Positions 42,908 to 54,519 of a DNA stretch of 64,000 nt are shown one piece after another. Numbering within the stretch: position 1 is the stretch's first letter; the number at the start of each line of letters is the position of its first letter. The position numbers and the translations under genes were made by a program. The DNA lies in NCBI GenBank assembly GCA_963969595.1, contig OZ018414.1:21745660-21809659 (forward strand). The letters run 5' to 3'. The notes beneath the pieces were generated by a model, which was not told the origin of the DNA, made no database searches, and was given only the letters and a program-made list of their open reading frames with translations. The stretch is from Neckera pumila (lineage: Eukaryota; Streptophyta; Bryopsida; Hypnales; Neckeraceae).

Positions 42908-44789
42908 CTAAGCAGGAGCAAGGAACTGTAGCAAAATGTGTTTTTTTTTTTTATTGAAATTGCTCTCCGCTAATTGACCCTCCAGTCCCTTTAGTGCATT
43001 TTCCAAAATTCTGGGTTGGAGGCTATTGGAGAGGCATCTTTTTCAAGTGCAAAGGAAACCAACAAAGGTATCCAATTCCGAGTTCCAATAAGCCCATTGG
43101 AAATGTGCCCTTAGCCTTTGCCTATTTGTATTGTCTATAGAATTTTTTTTCTTGGGATGGCCTTTCATTGGTTGGGTCTCTCTCCTATTAGACAATCTAT
43201 AATGAACATTTCTTGACATGTTTGAGTTTAAGAAATCACCAAAGAAATGGAGTTTTTGTCCAAATCAAGAGCTTTTTTGGATATAGAAAGATAACTTGAT
43301 GGAATAAATGAAAATAATATGAAATCTCAAAAATAAAATAAAATAGGAATCCGTGTAACCTTTAAAGTTGGACAATGACCATAAAATTGACTTATTGGCT
43401 TTTAGGGGTTCACTGCAAAAAAAGACCAAAGTTTTCTTAGATCTTAGGGAAGAAATAAAAGTTTGAAAAAGTTCCTATGATCTCAAATTTTGGTATTATT
43501 TTTAGAACAAATTAGCTATTTATGAATATACTTCTTATTTCAATCTATACTAAAAAGAAAAAATTATGCCATTCTAATTACAAGCTCGACATAAAAGAAA
43601 AACACAAACATATAATTTTTTTTAATAATGTTTCTCATGGAACATATTCATCTCCAAATGGAGTTTTGATTCATTGCATTTGAAGTAAGTTGATGAAGTG
43701 AAAGTTACAAAAAGAGTTGTTTTTGTGGGCAATCAAAGCAACCACAAGAAAAAATAATATATATCATTTACTTTTAACTCAATTTTCACTACTTAATCCT
43801 CTAAGGACTAGGGATAGTTCAAATATTTTTTCAAAAAACAATTGGAATTTGGGTAGGTGATGATGAAGTTAAAAATAAGTGGATGTTTTTGAAAATTAGA
43901 CGGAAGATAGAGACATTCACCCCGTTTTAGAAATGTAAAAAATCCAATCATATGCACGGATTATACATTCTGCTATTCAAATCAATTCAAGCAATCACTA
44001 GGAAAAATCTGAATCCTAAAAGGGCTGTTAATCTTTCATTTTTTGGCACCCTACAATGCAAGTACAGAAAAAAAAATTTATATATATATATATTTTTTTT
44101 TCAAAAAAATTATTAAAAAATAATAAAACCTCATGTGGCATGACCCCTAGTAGTGCCACATTAGATGCAAAATTAAAAAAAGGGAGGCTCAAAATTTGCA
44201 GACTTTTCGAGGCCTAAAATTTTTTCTAATATTAGGCAGTTTTAGAATTTTTGAAAAATTTCTCATCTAATTTTAAAATTTGGTATTTATGTACATAATA
44301 TGATATAAAATGCAATCATGAAAAAAATCCTACTTCCAAGTGGCAAAAATCTCCTTTAAAGAGGAGTCAAAACTTAGCTAATCTTCTTGTATAGGTTTGA
44401 AAAAATCCCATTTTGTTGTCATCTTGAAATTTGCTCTCTCAAAAATTTTGAAATTTTTTCCACACATTTCAAATTTTTGCTTCCACTTTTTCATTCTATG
44501 AATTTTATATAAAGAACTTTCTAAGTGCACAAGAAATCATCAAAAAATGGTTGTTACAAAAACTGATTTATATGACTTCCGTGTATTGTAGGGTGATTTA
44601 GTGTATGTTAGACACCTTATTTGCTTGTGAAATTTTGCATGCATGTATATTTTTAAGATGTAGTCTTTGATGGTATAGAGGCTCAGTTTTATATAGAACA
44701 AATAAATTTATTCCAAAAGGGCTTAAAGTTTGCTAAACTCATCTCGCAAGAATAAAAAGAAGTTGTTTTTCTAAGGGCCTATTTACACC
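42908..44789. other. AT-rich intergenic DNA with a possible lone TTAA end
   Basis: TTAA-TCCTCTAAGGACTAGGG at 43794 resembles a TTAA-element left end, and CTTTTAGGGGTTCAC near 43397 resembles a mutated right end. Neither has a paired terminus. A TATATA run lies at 44076-44091. No gene. Confidence 0.35.
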
Positions 44790-44952
44790 AAAAGACTTGG
44801 GCTCCAATCCATGAACACAAGTGGTACCTTGTTCAAGAGATGAGACCATTGTAAGTGGGATACCATGCTTAAAATAAGGGACTTATAAGTAGATAGTGGC
44901 CTAAACATTTGGAGTAAACCCCAAAAGAGTTAAGTCATGGGCCCATTATGCA
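44790..44952 (+). repeat. Dispersed repeat, copy 1 of a pair with 47447
   Basis: Shares CCATGAACACAAGT, GAGACCATTGTAAGTGG and the run up to GAGTYATG with 47447-47610. It looks like part of an unidentified larger repeat, possibly an LTR fragment. Confidence 0.6.
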
Positions 44953-46065
44953 CTTGAATTTAATTTCTTAAATAGTGTTATTTGTTGAATCCTTGTTTAG
45001 ATTTATCCCATAGTCATAAAACCTCTTATAGTCAACGCTGCCCTACATCTTTGTATATTATTTTGTTTTGTTTGTATCAAATTTTGGCCATTTTTCATGA
45101 TTCTTGGTATCATAGAAAGAAGTAAACAAGCTCTAGGGTATTAGCTATATATTGATGCTTTTACATGTTTGAGCATGCAAGCCCTCATTTTCTTCTTTGA
45201 ATTACAAAATTCAGCATTGGTTGCAACTTTTTGTGGCTTGTGGAATAGAAATGAGAGAGGTGTGTGGAGCATTTATTGGCAAGAGGGATTTTGTAACAAA
45301 CATTCAATGGGCTCCCATACAGAGTTGATTTTTACTTTAAGGGCATTAGAAAAGTGTGAAAACATAAAAAGGATAGTCTGAAGACCTCATAGTGGCAATG
45401 GACATAAAATTCTAGCACATATTGAACCACACTAAGAAAGTCAAATAATAATGGAATTGATTTATTGTTGATATATTGGATTGTGCAATGGATGTTGACT
45501 TAGGTGGATAGACCTAGGTGCCTAATTGTAGATAAAAGGTTTGCAGTTCACATCTGATCGGTGGCATGCTTTGGCCTAAGCTATGGTTAGACCATAGATT
45601 TAATGTGAAGAAAAGGGGGGAAGGGACCTCATATAAGGTCCTTTTCAATCCACCAAGCACAGACATGATTACTTTTTATAACATGGATTTTAGTACATAC
45701 TATGAATGAAAATCTAGCCCATATGGAGGGCCATTTGATTTTTGGCCAATGTGCAAATCGAGGGGGGAAAGAAAGCTCTTGGTTTTGTTTTTTTGTTTTT
45801 TGGCCGCTTTCAAAAACTCTTTGGCCAATTTCCTATGCATAGCAATCAATGTCTCTACATCTTCATCTTTCTAGTATGAATTCTTGTCATCGTCATCCTT
45901 CGCATTGACGTTCTTTAGAACATGCCTTCTTCTCTTTAACTTTCTTGTTTTTCTTTACTCCCTTCTCCCTTCCTTTAGCCTTTGCTGGACTTCTATCGTG
46001 CTTTTAAAGAACAACCTTCAGTTCTCCTTCCTTTTTCACTTTTAGCAATTAACACATTCTTCTCT
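44953..46065. other. Intergenic DNA, no gene
   Basis: A 70-codon frame at 45169 has no recognised motif. Nothing else found. Confidence 0.3.
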
Positions 46066-46333
46066 CACTATAAGAAACCTTTGTTTTACGTGACAAGCCC
46101 TAATTTTTTATGATGGATTTTAGATGATGTCAATGTTGACAATCCAACATTTTTATGTAAACAAAATGTCCAACGTAACATCAATGTTGACATAAAAACA
46201 TTAGATTGTCAGAATTGATGTTACGTTCTATATTTTTGTTGACATAAAAATTTTGGGTTGTCAACATTGATATCACCTAGAATTCGTCATAAAAATTAGG
46301 GCTTGTCACCTAAAATGTTTTTTTTTTATAGTA
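46066..46333. mobile_element. Palindromic MITE with CACTATAAG terminus
   Basis: About 268 bp. Left CACTATAAGAAA and GTGACAAGCCCTAATTTTT; right the inverse AAAATTAGGGCTTGTCAC and TTTTATAGTA. The interior is also symmetrical (AATGTTGACAATCCAACA against its inverse). CACTA-like ends suggest a CACTA-derived or hairpin MITE. Confidence 0.7.
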
Positions 46334-46598
46334 TTAACATCTCTAAAAACCTCAAACTGTAAGTAAAATTGAGATTTAAAAAAAAAATGGAAATGTAACA
46401 AATGTTGATTGTGTGATTGTGAAAAAATTTGAGGTAAGGTTTGATATCTAAGTTCTTGCAATTCATTGTCACTAGTATATGACAATCTAACAGATAGAGA
46501 TTGAGAGAAATTATTGCCCATAATTTGAGATGCACTTGGTTACCCGATAGGTATAAAACTGAAGAATGGAGAAGCCCATCATCCCAAGTGAATTCTGG

Positions 46599-46743
46599 CA
46601 CTAGTAAAAAACACTGTTCTAAATGACTTGTCCACCATGAGTGCAATTGTCATTTTGTTGTCATTGTTGTCTTAATTGACTTGTCTACAATGACTGTTAT
46701 AGCTATAGTGGACAAGTCATTTATAACTTTTTTTCTACTAGTG
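46599..46743. mobile_element. 145-bp CACTA-type MITE
   Basis: Ends CACTAGTAAAAAAC and TTTTTCTACTAGTG form an inverted repeat beginning CACTAGTA. GACTTGTCCAC and GTGGACAAGTC form a subterminal inverted repeat. It is non-coding. Confidence 0.75.
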
Positions 46744-46982
46744 TGATTATAAATATGAGTCTCACTTGACTCAACATCCTAAGAATACCCACCTTCAACT
46801 GCAAGATAAATTCAAAAAGTTTGAGTATACTAAAACATCCATGACTCACAAACAATTCAAAGAGATATAGAAGTGAGTATATGCCTTCTCCTTTCCAATC
46901 AACAATTAATTACAAGCTCTCTAATAAAAAATCTACATATTTTAAGCTTTAAAGAAAATGAAATGTTGCACTCTTCAACAAT

Positions 46983-47335
46983 GAGCAATAAACAATAACT
47001 TTTATCCATGGTTGATAGTGCTAGCGGAAAAAAATCCTAAAAAAAATTAGGTCAAAAACGGCCCAAAAACAAGCAATAAATAAATACAAATGATTGGCTA
47101 ATACATCTCTCTGAATTCCTCCCGGCCTTTGAGGTTGGGTACCTCCAATACCTTCCCAAAGAATACTCTCCTTAGGTCCAAGAAGTCACTATCCAGTATA
47201 GACTTTAGCTATGTAGAATTCCAATAAGGATTTTCATCCATTGAAAAAATGATGGGCTACAATCCTAATTCAATTTGGTGTAAACCCAAAAGCAAGATAT
47301 CAGGGGTATATTCCAGTGAAAACACTTCATTTTCT
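46983..47335 (+). repeat. Direct repeat pair with 48990-49345, left copy
   Basis: Shares long phrases with the right copy, including ACCTTAGGTCCAAGAAGTCA-type and GATGGGCTACAATCC. The two direct copies lie about 2 kb apart and enclose the TTAA element at 47635. They could be decayed LTRs of an older element, but I see no TG...CA ends or internal genes. Confidence 0.55.
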
Positions 47336-47446
47336 TTAGATATAAACATGCCTTCAATTCAAACATTATAATTTTTTCAATCCACACCATCAAATAGGTT
47401 AAATTTTTTTCCACACATTCTTGCAATAGTCTATTATCGGTCTTCT

Positions 47447-47634
47447 TACACCAAAAATCTTGGGCTCTAATCCATGAACACAAGTCGTATCTTGTTCAAG
47501 GAATGAGACCATTGTAAGTGGGGTACCATCCTTGAAGCAAGGGTCTTACAAGTAGGGAGTGGCACAAACATTTGGTGTAAACTGACAAAGTTGAGTCATG
47601 GCCTAGTGTGCATGTGGGGCCGGGGGCTAAATTT
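47447..47634 (+). repeat. Dispersed repeat, copy 2 of a pair with 44790
   Basis: Same family as 44790-44952. It ends at or just before the TTAA element that starts at 47635. Confidence 0.55.
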
Positions 47635-48567
47635 TTAATCCCTAAAGGACCATTGTCCCTTCGGGGGACAAATGGGTTTTCGGGCAGGTACCTACGGGCT
47701 GAATTTTTGTCGTGATTCTTTGAAACTTTTTTTAAAGATAGGAAAATTGCTAAGCTACATGGGAATATACCTTTTTTTTCAATCGGTGCACGGAAAAAAA
47801 AGTTATGCCCAAATAAGCTCAAAACAGGGGATGTCGGGCAGCCAAAAAAAATTTGCAATTTATTTTCTTAACATTTTTTAATTTTTTTTCTTATAGATTA
47901 TATTTTTGTCTATCTGGGAAGCTTTGATATATTTCATTTGGATTTGTTATGAGAAAGTTATGGACAATCTTGTTTTTTGAGCACTTAGAGCATCTTCTTG
48001 AAAAAAATAACTTGTAGGATTCATTTTTGAATGCAATTTTCACTATTTTTCAAAAAAAAAAGTTACACAAGGTCTGATTTTTTTCCTAGAACAATCTCAC
48101 CATTGAGATTGGTGTATTTTAATTCCATATAAAAGATATTAATATTTTAGAATTTCCTTCTATCTCGTACCTGTTTCTACTTAACGATTTTTTTAGTTAT
48201 GAAAATTAAGTTTTTTTGGGCTTTTTTTTTTTTCCTAGACTCTCAACTCAATTCTCTACTATAAAGATTAAAAGCTCAAAACTCCGTAGTGCAAAAAATT
48301 AAAGTTAAAAATGTTCAAAGTCATAAAATCTAGTCCCGCAATGGCTAAAAAACTTGTTTCTTTCTTACTTTAAACACAGATATCTTGCAATCTGTGCGGT
48401 CAAAAATTCTGAACTTTTTTCCATACATTGTCATACTAGTTAGGTGTAAGATCCTACGGTTAGATGTGAAAAAAAAACAAATTTCAATTTTTTTTACTCT
48501 TTGCTATAGAAATGGCAATTTTGATTGTTTTTTGGCAGAAAAAAGGCCTTGGTCCTTTAGGGGTTAA
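47635..48567. mobile_element. Large TTAA-flanked element (subfamily 2)
   Basis: 933 bp from TTAA-TCCCTAAAGGACCATTG to GGTCCTTTAGGGG-TTAA, almost the same length as 41978-42907 and homologous throughout. A TGTCCCTTCGGGGGACA hairpin lies just inside the left end. It is non-coding. Confidence 0.83.
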
Positions 48568-48989
48568 AGTAGAGTTATCCGTAAAAATAGGCTAAAAACA
48601 GGCCAATAACAATCCCAAAACAAGTAGGCCAGAAATCTGATTAGAGGAAAAATCAGCCCTCCAGAGGGCTGCTCCACGAACCTCTTTAGTACCCTGAAAT
48701 TTCGTTTATTGAGCCTGAAAATTTATTTTTCCCCCTATTTTTGTGCAACTGAAACTACTATGAAAGTAGCGCAGGAACCCAAATTTATGAATAAAAAATT
48801 AGTAAATATATTTTTAATCTTAAAAAAAATCTTAAAAATAAAAAATAAAAAAAATAAAAAAATTGGCGAAGTCTGACTACATCGGCAAGTAGTTGTACAC
48901 TCTGACTGCTCACCGGGGTTACTTTTCAAGTTGATAGGCCAAGCTTGAAATAGCTTGGCATGTCAATTTGTAGCGGCCTTCTAGAGGGT

Positions 48990-49345
48990 TGATTTTTCTC
49001 TATTGTAGGTTTGAAAAGGCCAAAACAGTCCAAAAATGGTCCAAAATAATCCATAAACGACTCCAAACAACCAAAAAATGAATAGTAAACAAATATAAAT
49101 AATGGCTTAAAAAGGTCTCCTTAAATTTCCTCCTGGACTTTGGAGTTGTATACCTCCAAGAGTTTTCCAATAAATACTCACCTTAGGTCCAAGAAGTCAT
49201 TATCCACTTTGGTCATGTAGGATTCCAATAAAGATTTTCATCCACTGGAAAAGTGATGGGCTACAATCCAAATTTTATTTGGTGGAAATCCAAAAGCTAA
49301 TTACCATAGCTATCTTCCAATCAAAACACTCCATTTCTTTGGGCT
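48990..49345 (+). repeat. Direct repeat pair with 46983-47335, right copy
   Basis: See the left copy. Divergence of the pair is substantial, so it is old. Confidence 0.55.
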
Positions 49346-49672
49346 CTTACCCAAAGTTTTTTGGTGTAAAAAGTCTCTAAATGTTTGTGCAGTTGAAGTT
49401 CGTAAAACAAATTTTCATTGTCAATTTTGGAAAATGCACTAAAAAATGGTCAATTTCAACAATAATTTCTCCTCAAAATCCCTCCCCCCTTCAGTCAGCT
49501 GTCAGTCCTTCTCCATCCTGTAGGGGTTACAAAACCAACCCAAGTATCTATAAAAAAAATTGATGGATGAAGAGATGCAATTTTGTGTGTTTGTGATGCA
49601 TTCAGTGTGTCATTTGTTGTCTGAAATTTGAATGATTGGTCCTAAATGGGTTAAGGTGAAAAAAATCTTTGA

Positions 49673-50160
49673 GTTTTTTGTTTTTTTTGAACAAGTGGAA
49701 AATCCCATTGCATTGAAAGAAACCAGAGAACATCAAAACAACAACCAAGTCGAGGCTAGCAAATGAAGAGATGAGAGCAAAACAGAAAAAAGAAAAAGAA
49801 GACATTAGAGAAAGGAGCAAGAACCAAAAGAACTAAGTGAAGGAACAAATGGTAGGCCCTCCCTACTCCAAATGATGGTTGATTCACTCCAGAAAGCTAA
49901 TACAGGAGATTGGAGCCATATGCTATCAAACTTGAACCAACTGATATCATGTTGTTGTAGATGTTGCCAAGAATTAATTTGGGCCTTGAGTTGTGCTGCC
50001 CTGCCTGAGTCCGAAAGGGCATTCCATAAATTATCTTGTAGGAGAGTTGGGAAATCTTTGAGTTTTGGTTGCTTGCTAAATAGAAGGCACACAAAGCAAG
50101 GACCCCCTATCATCCTCTGTACAAGCCAGTGAAGTGAACCCACCTCCTCCTTTAGAAAAA
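49673..50160 (-). mobile_element. Possible 5'-truncated LINE-like retroposon fragment
   Basis: On the minus strand a partly open region (50143-49805) is followed by a CAATGCAATGGGATTTTCC segment and then an A-rich tail (oligo-T at 49673-49688 on the plus strand). A 3' tail and missing 5' part suit target-primed reverse transcription. I do not see a diagnostic reverse-transcriptase motif, so the class is tentative. Confidence 0.35.
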
Positions 50161-50304
50161 CTTTTCTTCCTCAATACACGGCGGACTCTCTTCAGGTCAA
50201 AAGGAGCCCTTCTACAAACTGCCAAAGCATGACCTAAGCTAGGCCGGCTCTGACGACCTCTTTTTTAATACGTGTCCTCAAATAGGAGGGTGTTGCAAAC
50301 CTAT

Positions 50305-50415
50305 CTGAAAGTCAGCTCGGACCCTAGACCCTAGACCTCATAAAGAGGTCGGACCCTAGACCCTGGACCCCAGACCTCATAAGTAGCTCGGACCTCAGAC
50401 CCCAGACCTCACAAG
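50305..50415 (+). repeat. Short tandem repeats of a CGGACCCTAGACC motif
   Basis: Three adjacent units of 32-42 bp built on TCGGACCCTAGACCC and CAGACCTCATAAGTAGC. Extra single units occur at about 50640, 50907 and 50936, so the whole 50280-50960 stretch is a broken array. Confidence 0.8.
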
Positions 50416-52743
50416 TCAGAGCCAGTTGCCACTGGGGAGCTGGAGGGGTCCAGGCCTGGACCTCCAGCCTCCAGATCTGTAAAATTAGAAAACAGGACTG
50501 GACCTTCCGGAGCCTCCGTCGGACCTTGCTTTGTGAACTGTATGTGAGGGGGAGATTTCAGATTTTCTTGCACGCTCTGCCCGTGGTCAAGCTGGATGGG
50601 CCTTCAGTTCCTGCTTCCAATGACAATAGACTCTAAGTAGCTCGGACCCTAGAAGGCAGACGTTATAAGAGTACAGACTCGACCCTCATTAGTACACTAA
50701 TGATGGTATTTAGTGTTACCCACACTACTTGCTTTCAAAATGCCATAAATTATTACTCTTGATGAGTACTTTTATCAACTACATTCATTTGAGAAACGCA
50801 ACTTTGGAACATATCAATACCTATGCTCTTGGTAAAAATATTCATGAAAAATAATAAGTTATAACATTTTAAAATCAATTAATGTAGGTAATCATTAGTG
50901 TAACTCGGACCCTAGACCCCAACCTCATGATAAGTAGCTCGGACCCTAGACCTCAGCTGAGGTACATTAAATAGCACAATTGGGTTGCCTTGACAATTAG
51001 ATTGCCTTACCCTTACAAAAGTTACCTCATGTTACCTGATGACACTTATAGCTTGTCCAGATCGAAACATAAGTCATTCTCTGATCCCCAGTCATGAATC
51101 AGTGTACCAACCCATGTAGCACACATATTTCCCCACATCTCTGCACTAATCCTTCTACAGTAACTCGGATATTGATATAGTGTAGAATGTCAGAGATATT
51201 AATCTGGGGCAACCTAATTGCACTATTCAGTGTAGGTAATGACAACAGCAGCTTGGGCCCAGTCCACACGAGTTAGGTCCAAGCCCAGGAGTCAACGACC
51301 GCGTGCAGAGCACCCCCCCTAAAAACGGAGAAACCAAGCAAAAGAAAAATGTTTACTTTTAAAAAAAAAAAATGTCGTCAGCAAGCCGTCTTCTAAATAT
51401 AGAATCCTTTGTTTTCTCGTGGGGTGCGGCGTGTGTGCTCATGCTGACGCCCATGTCGATCACGCGACGACTAACAGTTCCAAACACGTACGCCGAAGAT
51501 CGGGCATGACTAGCTCCGGAGCCATTGCAGTTCTTCCCATTGATTCGATTCTAACTCACTAGCATCAACGACTGTGGGCAAATGGGAAAAAGCAGTGGTG
51601 AGCTAGTCATTACACGATCGAACAAGTGTAAGCACGTTAGAGGAGCCTTAACTTTGATTTGCCATAAAATATCTCTCTCAGTCCACTACAAATTGTGCAC
51701 AGCACTCTTCAAGTTCGTATTTCATTTGGTAAGCCTGACTGACACGAGGCAATTACAGAGTGAATTTCGAGTTCGCTTGTAATATATTAGAGCTAGCGCG
51801 ACGTACGTACCCCGGGCCCTCTCTAGTTTATGATCGAAATACTGGAAGTCACAGTACTGTGAGAGTTCTCTGTACGGCGTTTGCGTTTGCATTTTCTTCA
51901 ATTTCCTGGTCAACGACTTGAAGTTGTGGACTCTGTGTCTAAGACTACCTTGCGTTCTCGTTTTCTGGGTTGAATTGAAGTGGGAAACTCTTTGTATACG
52001 AGTTTGTTGTGTTCAGGTTTCTGGTCTATAATCGACTTGAGTTACACAGTACGTGAACTTTCAGAGTACGTGTATAAGATTTGCGTATCTCGTTTTGGTT
52101 TATGACTTGGAGTTACTGAACGCTAGCTCGCTTCTCTACGAGGTTTGCATTCATTGATGAGCTGAGACTCCAGTCGCGGTTACGAGTTATATTTTGAGTT
52201 GATCGAAGAGAGGAATGTTGGACCGGGTGGTTAAACGCTTCCTGGAGTCATCAATTCCGGAATGATTTGACTACTATATATTTACCAGTGCTTACAACCA
52301 CTTAAGAAGTTGGAAACTTGGAACTGATTGAATTGAATGGTTGTTCCAATTGCAACCCATTCATTTAGTAAAACGTTGTCCTAATTAACTTGCAGTCCCG
52401 GGGAGACAAAATTAGTGTCATAGAGCTAGTCTACCTCTGAACGGAGACATCAAATTTACAAGCTTAGTAGCACTCGCTAGCTAGCGTAGTTTTTTAGTGC
52501 TACCCCACTGATCGATAGACTCTTCATTACTGCAATTCAGTGCTAGGGTCATTCTCTTATTCATTTCTTCTCCACATGTGAGAGTTTTTGCTCATGTACG
52601 TCAGTTGTCGTAATAATATTTTTCCATGTCTTTTCATTTCGTTTAATGCCGTTCCAATAGCTCTAAGTTACTGAGAGTTTTTCTGGTTCTGAGGTACCCC
52701 CACTGCACTAGTGTAGAATTCAAAGCTAGGATTGATTGCATTG
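50416..52743. other. Non-repeat intergenic DNA upstream of the orphan frame
   Basis: No gene recognised. From about 51400 the sequence becomes less AT-rich and lacks the dispersed repeats typical of 34-50 kb. It could hold the promoter and leader of the frame at 52744. Confidence 0.35.
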
Positions 52744-53067
52744 ATGGCGGCGTCAAGCAAGCCACGACAGAGAGTCTCAACGTTGCTGCCCATAGCGGAG
52801 CACCGTCAGGCCAAAGTCTGCGACAGCTTCTCTCTGGACGAGACTACATTCTCTACTGCTGCTGCATCTGCTGAAGGCAAGCAGAGCTCTGGATATGGCA
52901 AGAAGGTGGTGCGGCCCATTGTGAAACTGAAGAAGGCGTTTATGGAGATGCTGGTGAGCGAGCAAAGGTTGCCTGGTAGTGTTGGGAATGCGAGCTCATC
53001 TGACAACCCTGCTCACTGGTCCGCGTTCACAATGGGCCTGGGGATGGTGCCCATAACGTACATGTGA
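52744..53067 (+). CDS. Possible lineage-specific small protein
   Basis: An unspliced frame of 107 codons starting ATGGCGGCGTC, a good plant start context; an in-frame ATG lies four codons earlier at 52732. Codon third positions are rich in G/C, unlike the flanks. The product is basic in the middle (KKVVRPIVKLKKAFMEM) and Ser/Ala-rich near the N-terminus. I recognise no domain, signal peptide or membrane segment. It may instead be the first exon of a longer gene, since no downstream exon was sought with an alignment. The function is unknown. Confidence 0.4.
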   Translation: MAASSKPRQRVSTLLPIAEHRQAKVCDSFSLDETTFSTAAASAEGKQSSGYGKKVVRPIVKLKKAFMEMLVSEQRLPGSVGNASSSDNPAHWSAFTMGLGMVPITYM

Positions 53068-53164
53068 CTACGGTGCCAGTTCGTACTTAATTTGGGTGAC
53101 ACTTACCAAATAGAATTTTTTAATTTTATCACTTGTGGTGTTGGTAACGAAAATAGCTAGAACC

Positions 53165-53430
53165 TCTATGGAGCTATGGAGGCCGCAACGTACCTCGACA
53201 GAGCTATGAGAGCTTGGAGTGTCTCCAGCACTGTAATTAATGAGGACACCTACAACTTCTATGCAGCTGTGCGAGCTAGTAGTGTGTGGAATTTTATTAG
53301 CCACAACCTTGACAGAGCTGTTGGAACTGGTAGTTTCTGTGATAAGAGAGCGAAATGAGCTTGTAGTGTGACTAGTGTCTGTAATGAGGCCGGCCGCAAT
53401 CTCTGTAGAACTAAGTGAGCTTGTTGTGTC
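53165..53430. repeat. Degenerate tandem repeats of about 60 bp
   Basis: Related blocks near 53200, 53262, 53312 and 53395 each carry CT-(A/G)-TGxAGAGCT then GAGCTxGTAGTGT phrases. On the minus strand they are open through 53583-53068 and would give a Ser/Thr-rich repeating peptide (TTSS...SSxEV). Whether this is coding is unclear. Confidence 0.5.
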
Positions 53431-54519
53431 TATAATGTGACCACAACTTCTAGAAAAGCGTAGTGAGTAGGTTTTTTGATAGGTTAGAATAGTTGCGAGG
53501 CTATCCCGGCCACTAATGAAACAGCACTTATAATATGAGAGACTTTGGTACGTTATTGCATTGACTGACTTTTTAAGTACCAACTTGCACTTAATTTCTC
53601 ACCTTTCTTGTAATGTAACTGCACATAATAGCGTCCCAATAAGCAATTGAACAACGTTTCTCTTATTATAATTATTAATTGCCTTATTTTTTGATGGATC
53701 ATCTTCGAAGCGAAGAATATTCTAGATATTATGAATTTTCAAAGTGCTGAAAACAGATATACCTCAAAGCAGTCTTATGTATACTCAGTACTCACCACAA
53801 AAGGGCTTTATCCCATTGACCTTTGTTTTATATATATATTCAACTTATGTGAAATAGCTACACTGAATGTACAATTCCGCCCTTTTTGGGGGGGTCAAAA
53901 TAAAGCTGGCTTGTTGGCATGACGACAGAATTTATGTTAACTGTCAAGCTGAGAAGTGTTTGTTGCTAGTATGAACCGCTATTCGCTGCTCCATATGTGT
54001 GAACGTTATGGCCCGTTGAACACTTCAGTCAATAATGTGTCTTTGCAAATCGTCAAGGCTGTTTTTCAGGAGGCTGTTTGTGTCTTTGCAAATCGTGAAA
54101 GGATCGTCAAGGCTGTTTTTCAGGAGGTGCAAATAAAATCCCATTTGAAACGCAGATCTGAATGCAGATTTGGAGTGATTGCCTGGTCCGTAGAAGATAG
54201 CTCATTTTAAGGAATTTGCAATGGATTGACCATTCAGTACTCATCGTAAAATTTTTTTTTTCTTCTCTGAAATTGTTTTTCCAGATGTTCAATAGAACAT
54301 GAAAAGTATCAATGAAATGGTGAGGTTTCCTATCATTGAGTTCTACAGCTGATGAACAGACGTGTCAAGTACTGCTAACCAATTAGTAACTAATCGAAGA
54401 TAAAGGATCATGGGTCTCAAGGAACACGAATGTCTACTGTCTGAATCAGGCATTTCAAAACTCCCTGTTTAATTTCTATAACAAATAGAGCGTGGGAAAG
54501 GATGCTGAAAGATTTACGT
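53431..54519. other. 3' flank of the beta-galactosidase gene and spacer
   Basis: CTTGTAATGTAACTGCACATAA near 53609 resembles a GTAAGGTAA-family end. Near 54039-54128 a segment with CAAGGCTGTTTTTCAGGAGG is tandemly repeated twice. The part nearest 54520 should be 3' untranslated sequence. Confidence 0.4.

Noticed and set aside
54107..54292. Short frames just downstream of the beta-galactosidase stop
   Set aside because: They overlap a local tandem duplication and have no recognised motif.
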